Shown here: piece after piece, positions 19,814 through 27,801 of the stretch | Layout of the letters: each line of letters begins with the position of its first letter | Position numbering within the stretch: the stretch's first letter is position 1 | NCBI RefSeq assembly: GCF_049615385.1 | Contig: NZ_JBMZFL010000016.1 | Length of the DNA: 40,613 bases | DNA from: Aequoribacter sp049615385 | GTDB lineage: Bacteria; Pseudomonadota; Gammaproteobacteria; Pseudomonadales; Halieaceae | Direction: 5' to 3' (one strand) | Program-made: the position numbers and the translations under genes | The notes under the pieces: generated by a model | Told to the model about the DNA's origin: nothing | The model's database searches: none | What the model saw: only the letters and a program-made list of their open reading frames with translations

Positions 19814-19851
19814 TTGACCAAAGGCCGGGGGCGCATGCGATACTCCGCATG
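19814..19851 (+). promoter_or_regulatory. Putative tdk promoter with inverted repeat around the -10
   Basis: TTGACC (19814-19819) and GATACT (19839-19844) resemble sigma70 -35 and -10 boxes at a somewhat long 19-bp spacing. The -10 sits inside a perfect 6-bp inverted repeat, CATGCG (19834-19839) and CGCATG (19846-19851). The repeat could be an operator half-site pair. The tdk ATG is 34 bp downstream. Confidence 0.4.
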
Positions 19852-19885
19852 AAGTCAGCATAGACCAATCCAAGAAGAACAATCC

Positions 19886-20473
19886 ATGAGCAAACTCTAC
19901 TTCCGATACGGAGCCATGAATAGCGGCAAAAGCACTGCTCTTATGCAAGTAGCGCACAACTACGAAGAACGCGACCAGGCCGTTCTGCTGGTAAAACCGG
20001 CGACAGACACGAAAGGTAATCGACAGGTGGTTTCCCGCTTGGGTGTTCGTCGCGAAGTCGACGTTCTGCTGAACAAAAGCGATAGCCTAAGACAAGCCGT
20101 CAAAGACGCGTTATCCGAACGCGACCAAGGCTTGCCGCCGGTATCGGCCGTTCTGATTGATGAGGCGCAATTCCTAACACCGCACCAGGTCGACGAAGCA
20201 CTCGAAGTCGCGATTTTTGAAGAAATCCCCGTCCTCGCTTACGGCATTAGAACCGACTTTCAGACGCGCTCGTTCGCTGGAAGCCAGCGCTTAATGGAAA
20301 TTGCGCATACGCTTGAAGAAATGAAAACCATTTGTCGCTGTGGCCGCAAAGCCATCTTCAACGCACGCGTGGGTGAGTCGGGCCGGATTAAGGAAGGCGC
20401 GCAAGTCATGATCGACGGCGAAAATGCCCGCTACGAGGCGCTTTGCGCTAAGTGCTTTTTAAGCAGCGACTGA
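19886..20473 (+). CDS. tdk: Thymidine kinase (type II)
   Basis: A 195-residue thymidine kinase that phosphorylates thymidine to dTMP in pyrimidine salvage. The P-loop GAMNSGKST is at residues 9-17, the DEAQFL motif (Walker B type) near 92-97, the lasso/substrate region AYGIRTDFQTRSFAGS follows, and the zinc site is made of CRCG and CAKC. Length matches bacterial Tdk. It is transcribed away from the TauD-type gene and converges with the SOUL-fusion gene. Confidence 0.95.
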   Translation: MSKLYFRYGAMNSGKSTALMQVAHNYEERDQAVLLVKPATDTKGNRQVVSRLGVRREVDVLLNKSDSLRQAVKDALSERDQGLPPVSAVLIDEAQFLTPHQVDEALEVAIFEEIPVLAYGIRTDFQTRSFAGSQRLMEIAHTLEEMKTICRCGRKAIFNARVGESGRIKEGAQVMIDGENARYEALCAKCFLSSD

Positions 20474-20598
20474 GCCGTTCACCCTCAACGGGTGAGAGAG
20501 CCATACAAGCGCCCTTTTCGCTCTAACATGAGCCCCTTACCGCTAGTGCCATAGCACACTGTGCGCTGACTCAACGTTCTGCGATCGATTCACAAGCT

Positions 20599-21990
20599 TC
20601 AGGGTTTTGGACTGATACCCATCGCTAGCATCATTTGGTTTTGATCAAAATACTCGCGCCAGACCTTGATTTTGCCGTCTTCAATTTCCATAGCACCAAA
20701 CACCGGAACACGTCCGCGATGTCCGTTAAACTCAATCTCGTCAAAGCGCTCGATCATAACAACGCCGTTCACCACCCCCATGTTGCGCACATCAAAATCA
20801 ACATGGGTTAGCAATGCACCGATACGCGCTGTGTGCTTACGCATGGCCTCTGGACCTACCATTGGATCTTTTTCGGCGTAGTGAATGACACCGTCGTCGG
20901 CGATTAAGTTTGCTGCAGCCTCCCAATCGAGCTGTCGGTACGCATCCAACATGGCTTCGGCAACAGCAAGACGCTCGTCGTCGGACATACTATTTCTGTC
21001 AATACTGACATCCTGAGGTGCCAAAGGGTGGGGCGGCTCAGCGTCAATAACGCCCATCTCACTCAATAACCAGTTGCGATCGTAGTATTCGCGCCACTCT
21101 TTTACTTGCCCTTCCTCAATAGAAAGGACTCCAGTGACGGGTACCATTCCTGTACGGCCGTTGAACTCAAAACTATCGAGACGCTCGATGACCACGTCGT
21201 CTCCCAACAGACCCATATTCAGAACGATAAATTCCATGCGGGTAAGCCCGTCTTCAAATGCCTTAAAGCGCGTGCGAATTTCTGCATTTCCCCGGGTGGG
21301 CTCCAGCATCACATTATGCAGCACGCCGGTTTCACCAAATAGCTGATACACCCGTTCCCAGTCCAAAGTGTTCCAGGCATCCAGCATGTCTTTGGCGGTC
21401 GCCAGCTTTTGTTCATTCACTGCATCTATCTCCTGTTTGGAAAGCACCGGCACAATAATCTCATTGCGCCGGAAATAACCCGGGATCCAAGGTGGATTGT
21501 ATTGATTAAGCGTGGGGCTGCCACTCATTTGCCAGTCACTGTCGGCCAGAAAAGATTGAAGTTCGGCCCAGTACTTCTTAGCCATGACGCCATTGGCTCT
21601 GCCAGAAAATCGAATAACCGCGGCGGTGTATGCGGGCAACTCCTTAAAGACCACCCGCTCATCAGCGGGTTTTGGCAATTGATCCCGCTCGTATTCACTG
21701 GGCATCATGAATTGCATTTCAGTTGTGCCGTCTCCCATGGATGTGGAAACCGGCGCTGTCATGGCGATTTTCTCTTCGCGCTCATTACCACCGAAGATAT
21801 AACCGGCTAAGACTCTAAAACCCGAGTTCTGACCTGAGCTCATCACCGTTGCCGCCACGACTTGTGGTTCATAATGACGAATTTCTATCGCATCGCCATA
21901 CTCCGCGACAAGCTCGTAATTGGGTTCTTCAATAGCCGCAACGTCCACCGCAACCAACAAGAATAGTAAGGCCAGAACTAATGGTTTCAC
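20599..21990 (-). CDS. Exported SOUL domain protein fused to two limonene-epoxide-hydrolase-like domains
   Basis: Predicted 463-residue exported protein. I chose a GTG at 21990 with AAGGGG 9 nt upstream; the frame also opens with TTG at 22011, which has no ribosome site. The signal peptide (KPLVLALLFLLVAVDVAA) precedes a SOUL/heme-binding domain (about 20-178; YELVAEYGDAIEIRHYEP, GGNEREEKIAMTAPV). Two NTF2-fold domains follow, about 196-318 and 339-459, similar to each other. Compared from memory with Rhodococcus limonene-1,2-epoxide hydrolase, the catalytic Arg-x-Asp and the later Asp are present in both: Arg270/Asp272/Asp304 in ERLD and WREYYD, and Arg415/Asp417/Asp449 in ERFD and WREYFD. 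The Asn55 equivalent is Asn226 in the first and Tyr371 in the second. It starts 69 bp after the FAH-like gene stop. Activity is unproven. Confidence 0.85.
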   Translation of the reverse strand: MKPLVLALLFLLVAVDVAAIEEPNYELVAEYGDAIEIRHYEPQVVAATVMSSGQNSGFRVLAGYIFGGNEREEKIAMTAPVSTSMGDGTTEMQFMMPSEYERDQLPKPADERVVFKELPAYTAAVIRFSGRANGVMAKKYWAELQSFLADSDWQMSGSPTLNQYNPPWIPGYFRRNEIIVPVLSKQEIDAVNEQKLATAKDMLDAWNTLDWERVYQLFGETGVLHNVMLEPTRGNAEIRTRFKAFEDGLTRMEFIVLNMGLLGDDVVIERLDSFEFNGRTGMVPVTGVLSIEEGQVKEWREYYDRNWLLSEMGVIDAEPPHPLAPQDVSIDRNSMSDDERLAVAEAMLDAYRQLDWEAAANLIADDGVIHYAEKDPMVGPEAMRKHTARIGALLTHVDFDVRNMGVVNGVVMIERFDEIEFNGHRGRVPVFGAMEIEDGKIKVWREYFDQNQMMLAMGISPKP

Positions 21991-22059
21991 TGCAGCACAC
22001 CCCTTGCCCAAAGTATTGGTACGAATAAAGTGGTTATTGGATCATTGATCAACAAATGC

Positions 22060-23115
22060 TCACTGCGTAATACGCGTGCGCAAGACTCCTAAGTGCGAGG
22101 CAAAAGTCAAAACTTCATCGCCCGGACGCAAGTAAGGCCAAGGCATCCAAATATTGGGCATTTGGAACGCCACACCATCGGGCGTACCCAGCATGACTAC
22201 TGTCCCCGCTTTAATAGCGCCACACTCTGTCAGTGGGATCTCTGCTCTCTGATACTGATAGGGCTGATCACACTGGTGCAGTGTCTCTTGCATCACTGTC
22301 GAAGCGTTCCAAATCATTTGTGACCCTCGACCTTGTTGCCGCAAGTCCCCGTTGACGGCCAAGCCGAGCGCTACGCCATCCAAGAAAACATCTGCATCCT
22401 GGGGTACGACCAGTAGAGCGCCTAAAGGCAAGCGTCGCTCGCCGCTCTTACCATCAGCAAACCCCGTTCTGCCCAAGGGGCCGTCAAGATCGATGTTTCG
22501 AACAAGGTCCCAGCGGTCGGTAAAATCATTGCAGAGCGTCACCCCGAGAGCAGAGGGCTTTTCAATGGTGAAATCGTTTATTGGCACCGCACATAACTCC
22601 ACCTCGTAATCGAGTCGAGCGCTTTGTGGCAGGGTGTCATTCCAGGCCGAGGGTTTACTGATTTTTGGGAATAAAAATGGGCCTTCATCCAAACCAACTT
22701 CTTCAGCGTGCGCAGCAAAGTTGGTTCCGGCCGCAACAGCCTGAGCTCGTGGCTCAAAAGGCAAACCTAAAGCTTCCCACTCAATGAAAGTCACTTCGCT
22801 GTCTAGCGCTGTTCTAATGACCGCGGGGCCTAACTTTCGATACAGCGCCAAAGTATCGATACCTTTCGCACCAAAAAACTCGGAAAGGTTTACGGCGACC
22901 ACGCCCTTTTGATCCAGAGCGGCGACCAGCAACACATCATTTCCTTGAGTTCTCGCAAAGGTTAATGCGTCTGCTACCGACGCAAGCCTCAGTGCATGTT
23001 TGGGTATGGTCTCGACTCGCTCGTCGTAAAGCCCCTGCGATACCTGAATACTTTTACCGACGACGGCGAGCGCACCAAAGCCTATCAAAATCAAAACGAT
23101 TTTTATCAGTTTCAT
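22060..23115 (-). CDS. Membrane-anchored fumarylacetoacetate hydrolase-fold protein
   Basis: A 351-residue protein whose first 20 or so residues (KLIKIVLILIGFGALAVVG) form an uncleaved anchor or signal, putting the rest outside the cytoplasm. The remainder resembles the FAH C-terminal catalytic domain: AGTNFAAHAEEVG (equivalent to the NYRDHAAE metal-site motif), PKISKPSAWN, LDYEVELCAVP (metal-binding Glu segment), a CNDFTDRWDLVRN stretch (variant of VANDVSARDLQ) and MLGTPDGVAFQ near the end. Family members hydrolyse C-C bonds in diketoacids, decarboxylate or isomerise, normally in the cytoplasm. It lies 57 bp after the FAD dehydrogenase gene and 69 bp before the SOUL-fusion gene, suggesting one transcript. 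Confidence 0.8.
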   Translation of the reverse strand: MKLIKIVLILIGFGALAVVGKSIQVSQGLYDERVETIPKHALRLASVADALTFARTQGNDVLLVAALDQKGVVAVNLSEFFGAKGIDTLALYRKLGPAVIRTALDSEVTFIEWEALGLPFEPRAQAVAAGTNFAAHAEEVGLDEGPFLFPKISKPSAWNDTLPQSARLDYEVELCAVPINDFTIEKPSALGVTLCNDFTDRWDLVRNIDLDGPLGRTGFADGKSGERRLPLGALLVVPQDADVFLDGVALGLAVNGDLRQQGRGSQMIWNASTVMQETLHQCDQPYQYQRAEIPLTECGAIKAGTVVMLGTPDGVAFQMPNIWMPWPYLRPGDEVLTFASHLGVLRTRITQ

Positions 23116-23172
23116 GTGTTACTGCCTTCTATGTCATGCACTCAGCTTCAAAATTATCAACAAACAATAACA

Positions 23173-24666
23173 TTATTGGCTTGCCGCCTGACGCCCCGCA
23201 ATACGACCAAAAAATGTGGCATCACCGACCGACATCCCCGACGAGTAGCCCTCGGAAGATCGAGGCAACCCAGCGGTAACGCGACCAGCCGCATACAAAC
23301 CCTCGACCACACCCCCATTCCAGCGTTTAACTTCGCCCGTTGGCAAGGTATCTAGACCACCTAAGGTAAAGGTCAGAGGCCCCTTGGTGCCGGGCATAAT
23401 GACCGCGGTCTGTCGGTCAAATGACAAATCTAAGAGCCCAAAAGGCCCTTTCTCGAGTGGGCTTAACCACTCCGGCGCTTTACGAAACTTTGGATCTGTG
23501 CTCTTTTTAGCGTGCTCGTTAAAGTAGGCGACGGTTTGCTCCAATGCGCCAGCCGGGAAAATTCCAGCCTCGGCGGCAAGCTCCTCAATGGTGTCACCCG
23601 TCGCCACCACGTCCAAACGCTCGATGTACATAGGGTGATCAAAATTATCGGCGTCCACCAATAGGTACAGCTTTTGCTCGGGTTGCAAGCTGGCGTAATG
23701 CGCTAAACGTGCGAGGTAGGCGTCTTCGTTGACAAAGCGCTCGCCTCGCTGGTTCACCAAAATGCCATAGGTCAGCTTTGACGGTGGATAAATAGGCAGG
23801 GATACAAAAGCCTCGTCCATGTTAATGGTATAGCCACCCGCGGCTTGGCCCAGCTTAATACCGTCGCCCATATCAAAAGGGTTACCGTACGGCGTGGCCC
23901 ACTTGTGGTTATCTGGCAGATAGCGTTTGCGCATCTCATCGTTCATGATAAACCCGCCAGAGGTCAGTACCACCCCACGGTTGGCTTTCACATAACGCAG
24001 CTGGTTGTCTTGCTTGACCGCCAGGCCTGCGACTCGATCCGACTCGTCTACAATAAGATGCATTACGCGGCTGTCGTACTGCACATCAACGCCTGCCTCA
24101 ACCACAGCGGATGTTAAGGCATCGATGAACATTCGCCCGCCAAAGTCTCCCTCGTGCGAGGGGACGTGTCCTCGGGGCACAGGCGCGGCTACGTCTTTAA
24201 ATTCCAGCGTACGTTCGTTACCCGTGAACAACAGCGATTCATCGGTCAGTGGCACCACTTCGCGTTCGAGCATCACCGCGTCTTTGTAGGGAACACCCAA
24301 GGTACGTACCCATTCAAAGTGGTCGGTCGCTCCTTCTGCGTATAAGCGGATTTTTTCAGGATCGCCGCGCACGCCCATAGCCTTTTCCAGATAGGCGATG
24401 AAATTCTCGGTGGAATCTTCAAACCCCAAAGTCTTTTGCAATGAAGTACCGCCCGAGCCGCCCAAATACATTTCGCAGCTCGACATTCCTGTGGAACCAC
24501 CGGCGCCGCTGGCACGCTCGTACAAAATGACGCTAGCACCCGCTTTGGCGGCCTCAAACGCAGCACTGCCTCCCGCACCACCAAAACCACAGACCAGCAC
24601 ATCAGCCTCGGCATCAAAGCCAGCAATCGAGGCCAGAGAAATAACAGAGAAATCCGTTTGCGACAT
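23173..24666 (-). CDS. FAD-dependent dehydrogenase, KstD/fumarate reductase flavoprotein family
   Basis: A 497-residue flavoprotein. The dinucleotide-binding motif VCGFGGAGGSAAFEAAKAGASVILYE is near residues 25-50. A second FAD-contact region (GRVTAGLPRSSEGYSSGMSVGDATFFGRIAG) ends the protein. Layout and the LTFTLGGLDTLPTGEV block place it in the FAD_binding_2 group (3-ketosteroid delta-1-dehydrogenase, flavocytochrome c/fumarate reductase-like, urocanate reductase). The ATG at 24666 has GGAG 7 nt upstream; the frame is open to 24723. There is no signal peptide, so it should act in the cytoplasm. It is first in the run leading to the FAH-like and SOUL-fusion genes, which hints at oxidation of a cyclic ketone or similar. 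Confidence 0.88.
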   Translation of the reverse strand: MSQTDFSVISLASIAGFDAEADVLVCGFGGAGGSAAFEAAKAGASVILYERASGAGGSTGMSSCEMYLGGSGGTSLQKTLGFEDSTENFIAYLEKAMGVRGDPEKIRLYAEGATDHFEWVRTLGVPYKDAVMLEREVVPLTDESLLFTGNERTLEFKDVAAPVPRGHVPSHEGDFGGRMFIDALTSAVVEAGVDVQYDSRVMHLIVDESDRVAGLAVKQDNQLRYVKANRGVVLTSGGFIMNDEMRKRYLPDNHKWATPYGNPFDMGDGIKLGQAAGGYTINMDEAFVSLPIYPPSKLTYGILVNQRGERFVNEDAYLARLAHYASLQPEQKLYLLVDADNFDHPMYIERLDVVATGDTIEELAAEAGIFPAGALEQTVAYFNEHAKKSTDPKFRKAPEWLSPLEKGPFGLLDLSFDRQTAVIMPGTKGPLTFTLGGLDTLPTGEVKRWNGGVVEGLYAAGRVTAGLPRSSEGYSSGMSVGDATFFGRIAGRQAASQ

Positions 24667-24881
24667 ACCGTAACTCCGAATTATTGTTTTAGGCAGTGTC
24701 TTCGTGATTGAGCGGTTTGGCAAGAATGGCGTTTAGTCCCTCTCGACGCATCACTCGCAAGACGTTTCGTTTGCGAACGATTGTCGGTCCTAAACAACCT
24801 CTCCGCCGTAGACGCAAAGCTCAAATGACCCAAGCCGACAACGCTATCAGCGAATCATTTCATCTGATAACCCGCATTAAC

Positions 24882-25964
24882 TCAGACCTTCACTAACTGC
24901 CCAACCTGTGGCTCGGTCGCGCCCGTTAAAATGAACCGATACGCTTCAATGACGGCATCCTGCCCTTCGGCACATTGCACCCGCATCCAGCCATCACAAA
25001 ACACTCGAAACTGTGCATAGCTTTCACCCAACAAGGTCATCAACACCGAGGCTCCAAGGGTTTTACTGCGCTCTTGAACATGAGCGGGCGCGAAGAAAAA
25101 CGCGGGTTTTGCGCCAGGCAAGTTGTCTGTCGCACCGGCCTCCTGGTAATGCGTAGCGCCGATCAAGCAAGAGTATTTGATGTTGTCGCCGAAATGCTGA
25201 TGACACTGCGTGAGGGTTGCAGCACTGCCAGCCATGTCGACGATGACAGCCGGAGCACCTGAGTTAAGCCGTTCAATTTGCTGATAGCTGTAGACCTCGT
25301 CATAACACCCCAACGATTTGCAGAAGGCGCGATTCTTCTCAGAAGTGATGGCAATACTTTTCATTTGTCCGCGCTGCTTTACCGTATAAGCAAGGGCAAT
25401 GCTGGTTTTGCTAGACGCACTGGTGATTAAACAAAGCTCAGCACCAAACCCCGCGTTTTCGTTCAAAAAGTCTTCCACCAGCCACGACGTCATAAACAAA
25501 CCCCGCAGTAAACTGTCTTGCCCCTCTCTACTCGCGTCATACAGCGGATTGGCGCTGGCTTTATCGAACTGACAGTATACCGCTGCGTGCTGGGCCCGAT
25601 GTAAACCAGTGTCTTTGAAACTCGACGCAGTAACATGCCCCGCCTGAATTTTGTGATAGTTGGCGTAAGGGAAAAATCCCCAAACCCGCTCACCCACATC
25701 AATATCGGGGTGCGCCGAAGCCGCAACGTCGGCCCAACCCATCGCGGGAATACGCCCCCAACCGGCTTCTGTCGGAAAAAACCCCCAGTAATCCAGCATA
25801 TCGCCCGCCACAGCGTAGGATATGTTGTTGGAGGTCATGGCCAAGCGGTCGACTGCCAGGACGACTTCGTTGGGCTCAAGCGTTTGGCTAATTTCATGCG
25901 TATAAAATCGAGTTTCCGAGAGTGCCGTTTTATTGACCTCGAGTACCTGTTGCTGCCAAGCCAT
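24882..25964 (-). CDS. DUF2855 family protein
   Basis: A 360-residue protein of the uncharacterised DUF2855 family, recognised by LAMTSNNISYAVAGDMLDYWGFFP, GRIPAMGWADVAASAHPDIDVGERVWGFFPYANY and an internal SASSKTSIALAY nucleotide-binding-like segment. The layout (N-terminal GroES-like barrel, then a Rossmann-like region with VIVDMAGSAATL) resembles medium-chain quinone reductases/alcohol dehydrogenases, so it may be an NAD(P)H-dependent reductase; no activity is established. The ATG has GGGAAG at good spacing. It is upstream of the FAD dehydrogenase on the same strand but separated by 215 bp in which I see no clear gene or terminator. Confidence 0.85.
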   Translation of the reverse strand: MAWQQQVLEVNKTALSETRFYTHEISQTLEPNEVVLAVDRLAMTSNNISYAVAGDMLDYWGFFPTEAGWGRIPAMGWADVAASAHPDIDVGERVWGFFPYANYHKIQAGHVTASSFKDTGLHRAQHAAVYCQFDKASANPLYDASREGQDSLLRGLFMTSWLVEDFLNENAGFGAELCLITSASSKTSIALAYTVKQRGQMKSIAITSEKNRAFCKSLGCYDEVYSYQQIERLNSGAPAVIVDMAGSAATLTQCHQHFGDNIKYSCLIGATHYQEAGATDNLPGAKPAFFFAPAHVQERSKTLGASVLMTLLGESYAQFRVFCDGWMRVQCAEGQDAVIEAYRFILTGATEPQVGQLVKV

Positions 25965-26073
25965 GTGCTACTTCCCTTTAAGTGATAAAACCCGTTTGTG
26001 CCACAGCCCTTGCTCGATTGCCAACTTTTTTATCGTCGCTGCTGTATGAGCTCATTTAAGTGCGGTTGTTTTT

Positions 26074-26094
26074 AGGGCGTTTCGTCCTTTTTTT
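26074..26094 (+). terminator. Orphan intrinsic terminator-like hairpin upstream of dsbB
   Basis: A six-pair hairpin (AGGGCG-TTT-CGTCCT, containing one G-T pair, 26074-26088) is followed by six T residues (26089-26094) on the + strand. No annotated + strand gene lies upstream, because the DUF2855 gene starts at 25964 and reads away. It could end a small RNA or dsbB leader transcript, or be chance. Confidence 0.4.
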
Positions 26095-26152
26095 CTTGCC
26101 CTAGGATCCAGATCTGACTAGCCTTTGCTTACCGCTTACTTGAGGCTCCACT

Positions 26153-26650
26153 GTGCTTGATTTACTGACCCCCAGACGAACATTTATCGCTTTGTTTCTC
26201 GCCAGCATTGTTGGTATGAGCTTCGCGTTTTGGCTACAGTACTATCTGGGGTTAGCGCCGTGCCCACTGTGTATGACTCAGCGTGCGTTCGTGGTTTTGG
26301 TGGGCGTCACAGGCCTTATTGCTGCATTGCATAACCCGGGCACATTCGGTCAAAAGCTCTATGGCGGACTTGGACTCGGTTTTGCGGGAGTGGGCGGCGC
26401 TGTCGCTGGACGACACATCTACCTGCAAAATCTACCCGAAGATTTGGTTCCCGCTTGCGGCCCGCCTCTGGAATACATGCTCGATACCCTGCCCTTTTTA
26501 GAGGTCATCAACACGATATTGATGGGCGACGGGAACTGTGCAGACATCAGCTGGACCTTCTTAGGGCTTACTATTCCCGAGCAGACTCTGCTGTTCTTTA
26601 TCGCCCTCGGTGGTGCCTGCATTTGGCAAATGGTGCGCAAAGACGCTTAA
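26153..26650 (+). CDS. dsbB: Disulfide bond formation protein B (DsbB)
   Basis: A 165-residue inner-membrane protein with four hydrophobic helices that reoxidises DsbA and passes electrons to quinone. The first periplasmic loop has the Cys37-x-x-Cys40 pair (APCPLCMTQR), and the second loop carries Cys102 and Cys129 (VPACGPP, DGNCAD), the two redox pairs of DsbB. It starts with GTG at 26153, preceded by GAGG at about 8 nt. Its TAA (26648-26650) is immediately followed by the ispA stop on the other strand, leaving no gap. Confidence 0.93.
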   Translation: MLDLLTPRRTFIALFLASIVGMSFAFWLQYYLGLAPCPLCMTQRAFVVLVGVTGLIAALHNPGTFGQKLYGGLGLGFAGVGGAVAGRHIYLQNLPEDLVPACGPPLEYMLDTLPFLEVINTILMGDGNCADISWTFLGLTIPEQTLLFFIALGGACIWQMVRKDA

Positions 26651-27547
26651 TTAATTCGCTCGGTTGCAAATGTAATCGGCAAGTTCAACAAGAACTTGGG
26701 GGTTAGGTAGATCGCCCACTGAGGCTTTGGCTTGCGCACACAGATGTTGCGCTTCAGCTTTCGCACCCTCTAATCCCAACAACTTAACGTAAGTTAACTT
26801 GTCGGCTTCTTGATCTTTACCGGCCGTTTTACCGAGCGTCGCACTATCTGTGGTTACATCTAAGATGTCGTCTACTACCTGAAAACACAGACCAATAGCG
26901 TCACCATACGCACTTAAGACCCTCCGCTCCTTTGGTCCAGCATTCATACAATAGGCACCTAAACGCAGAGCGGATCGAATTAAAGCGCCCGTTTTTAAGC
27001 TATGTAATTGCTTAAGATAATCGGCGGATTCGAAAACACCTGTTGCTCGCATGTCCAATGCTTGCCCAAGCACCATTCCCTTAGGTCCAGAAGCTTGAGC
27101 CAATTCTTTGACCATCGCCAACACCTTGTCGGCGGGCAATGTATCGATTTGTGTCAGCAGTTCAAAAGCCCAAGCCTGCAGGGCATCGCCGACCAAAATG
27201 GCCGTCGCCTCATCGTATTGTCTGTGGACGGTAGGTTGACCGCGTCGAAGATCGTCGTTGTCCATAGCCGGCAAATCGTCATGCACTAACGAGTAGGTGT
27301 GGATAGATTCGATGGCCGCTGCCGCTAAATCCAAGGGGGTAAGATTGGGGGGAAAGAGCGTTAGATCCGCGCGCAAGCTGGCGGCGGCCGAATAAACCAA
27401 GGCTGGACGTAAACGCTTACCGCCCACCTTTAAACTGTAAGCCACAGCGTCTGCAAGCTGCACCTCAGAACGGGGCAATTGGTTTAGCTGCGCGACAAGA
27501 CAAGCTTCGACACGTGCTTTACAGGCGTTTAAGTGTTGCTCAATCAC
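26651..27547 (-). CDS. ispA: Polyprenyl (farnesyl) diphosphate synthase
   Basis: A 298-residue trans-isoprenyl diphosphate synthase that condenses IPP with DMAPP/GPP to farnesyl diphosphate. The first aspartate-rich motif is VHDDLPAMDNDDLRRG and the second FQVVDDILDVT; GGKRLRPALV is the N-terminal substrate-binding motif. Length agrees with E. coli IspA (299). The start is GTG at 27547, overlapping the xseB stop by four bases (GTGA), a sign of translational coupling. Upstream in the same run are xseB and dxs. Confidence 0.95.
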   Translation of the reverse strand: MIEQHLNACKARVEACLVAQLNQLPRSEVQLADAVAYSLKVGGKRLRPALVYSAAASLRADLTLFPPNLTPLDLAAAAIESIHTYSLVHDDLPAMDNDDLRRGQPTVHRQYDEATAILVGDALQAWAFELLTQIDTLPADKVLAMVKELAQASGPKGMVLGQALDMRATGVFESADYLKQLHSLKTGALIRSALRLGAYCMNAGPKERRVLSAYGDAIGLCFQVVDDILDVTTDSATLGKTAGKDQEADKLTYVKLLGLEGAKAEAQHLCAQAKASVGDLPNPQVLVELADYICNRAN

Positions 27548-27789
27548 TGTGCGTCGTTTTGACGGTCGGCGACGAAAGGCTCGGCGAGCAGTTCACCATT
27601 GCTTTCCATCAAAATTTTGACTTTCTGTTCCGCAGCTTGCAAAGCCGCTTGCGCTTGTTTTGAGAGCGTCACGCCCTCTTCAAACACTGCGACCGATTGC
27701 TCAAGGGTGAGCTCACCAGATTCCATCTGCGCAACCAAAGTTTCTAGACGGCTCATCGCAGCTTCAAAATCTAAGGGGTGATCAGACAT
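27544..27789 (-). CDS. xseB: Exodeoxyribonuclease VII small subunit
   Basis: An 81-residue helical protein with the XseB signature FEAAMSRLETLVAQMESGELTLEQSVAVFEEGVTLSKQAQAALQAAEQKV, which partners with XseA to degrade single-stranded DNA. Size is normal. It starts 12 bp after the dxs stop and overlaps ispA by 4 bp, so it is in the middle of a tight dxs-xseB-ispA transcript. Confidence 0.95.
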   Translation of the reverse strand: MSDHPLDFEAAMSRLETLVAQMESGELTLEQSVAVFEEGVTLSKQAQAALQAAEQKVKILMESNGELLAEPFVADRQNDAQ

Positions 27790-27801
27790 ACCGTTAAAAC
27801 C

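Noticed and set aside
20479..20495. TCACCC/GGGTGA hairpin after tdk as a terminator
   Set aside because: The stem is only 6 bp and no T run follows on either strand, so termination cannot be supported.
24708..24896. A 62-codon + strand ORF in the gap between the FAD dehydrogenase and DUF2855 genes
   Set aside because: Arg/Lys-rich, with no Shine-Dalgarno element or family resemblance; it overlaps both the spacer and the 3' end of the DUF2855 gene.
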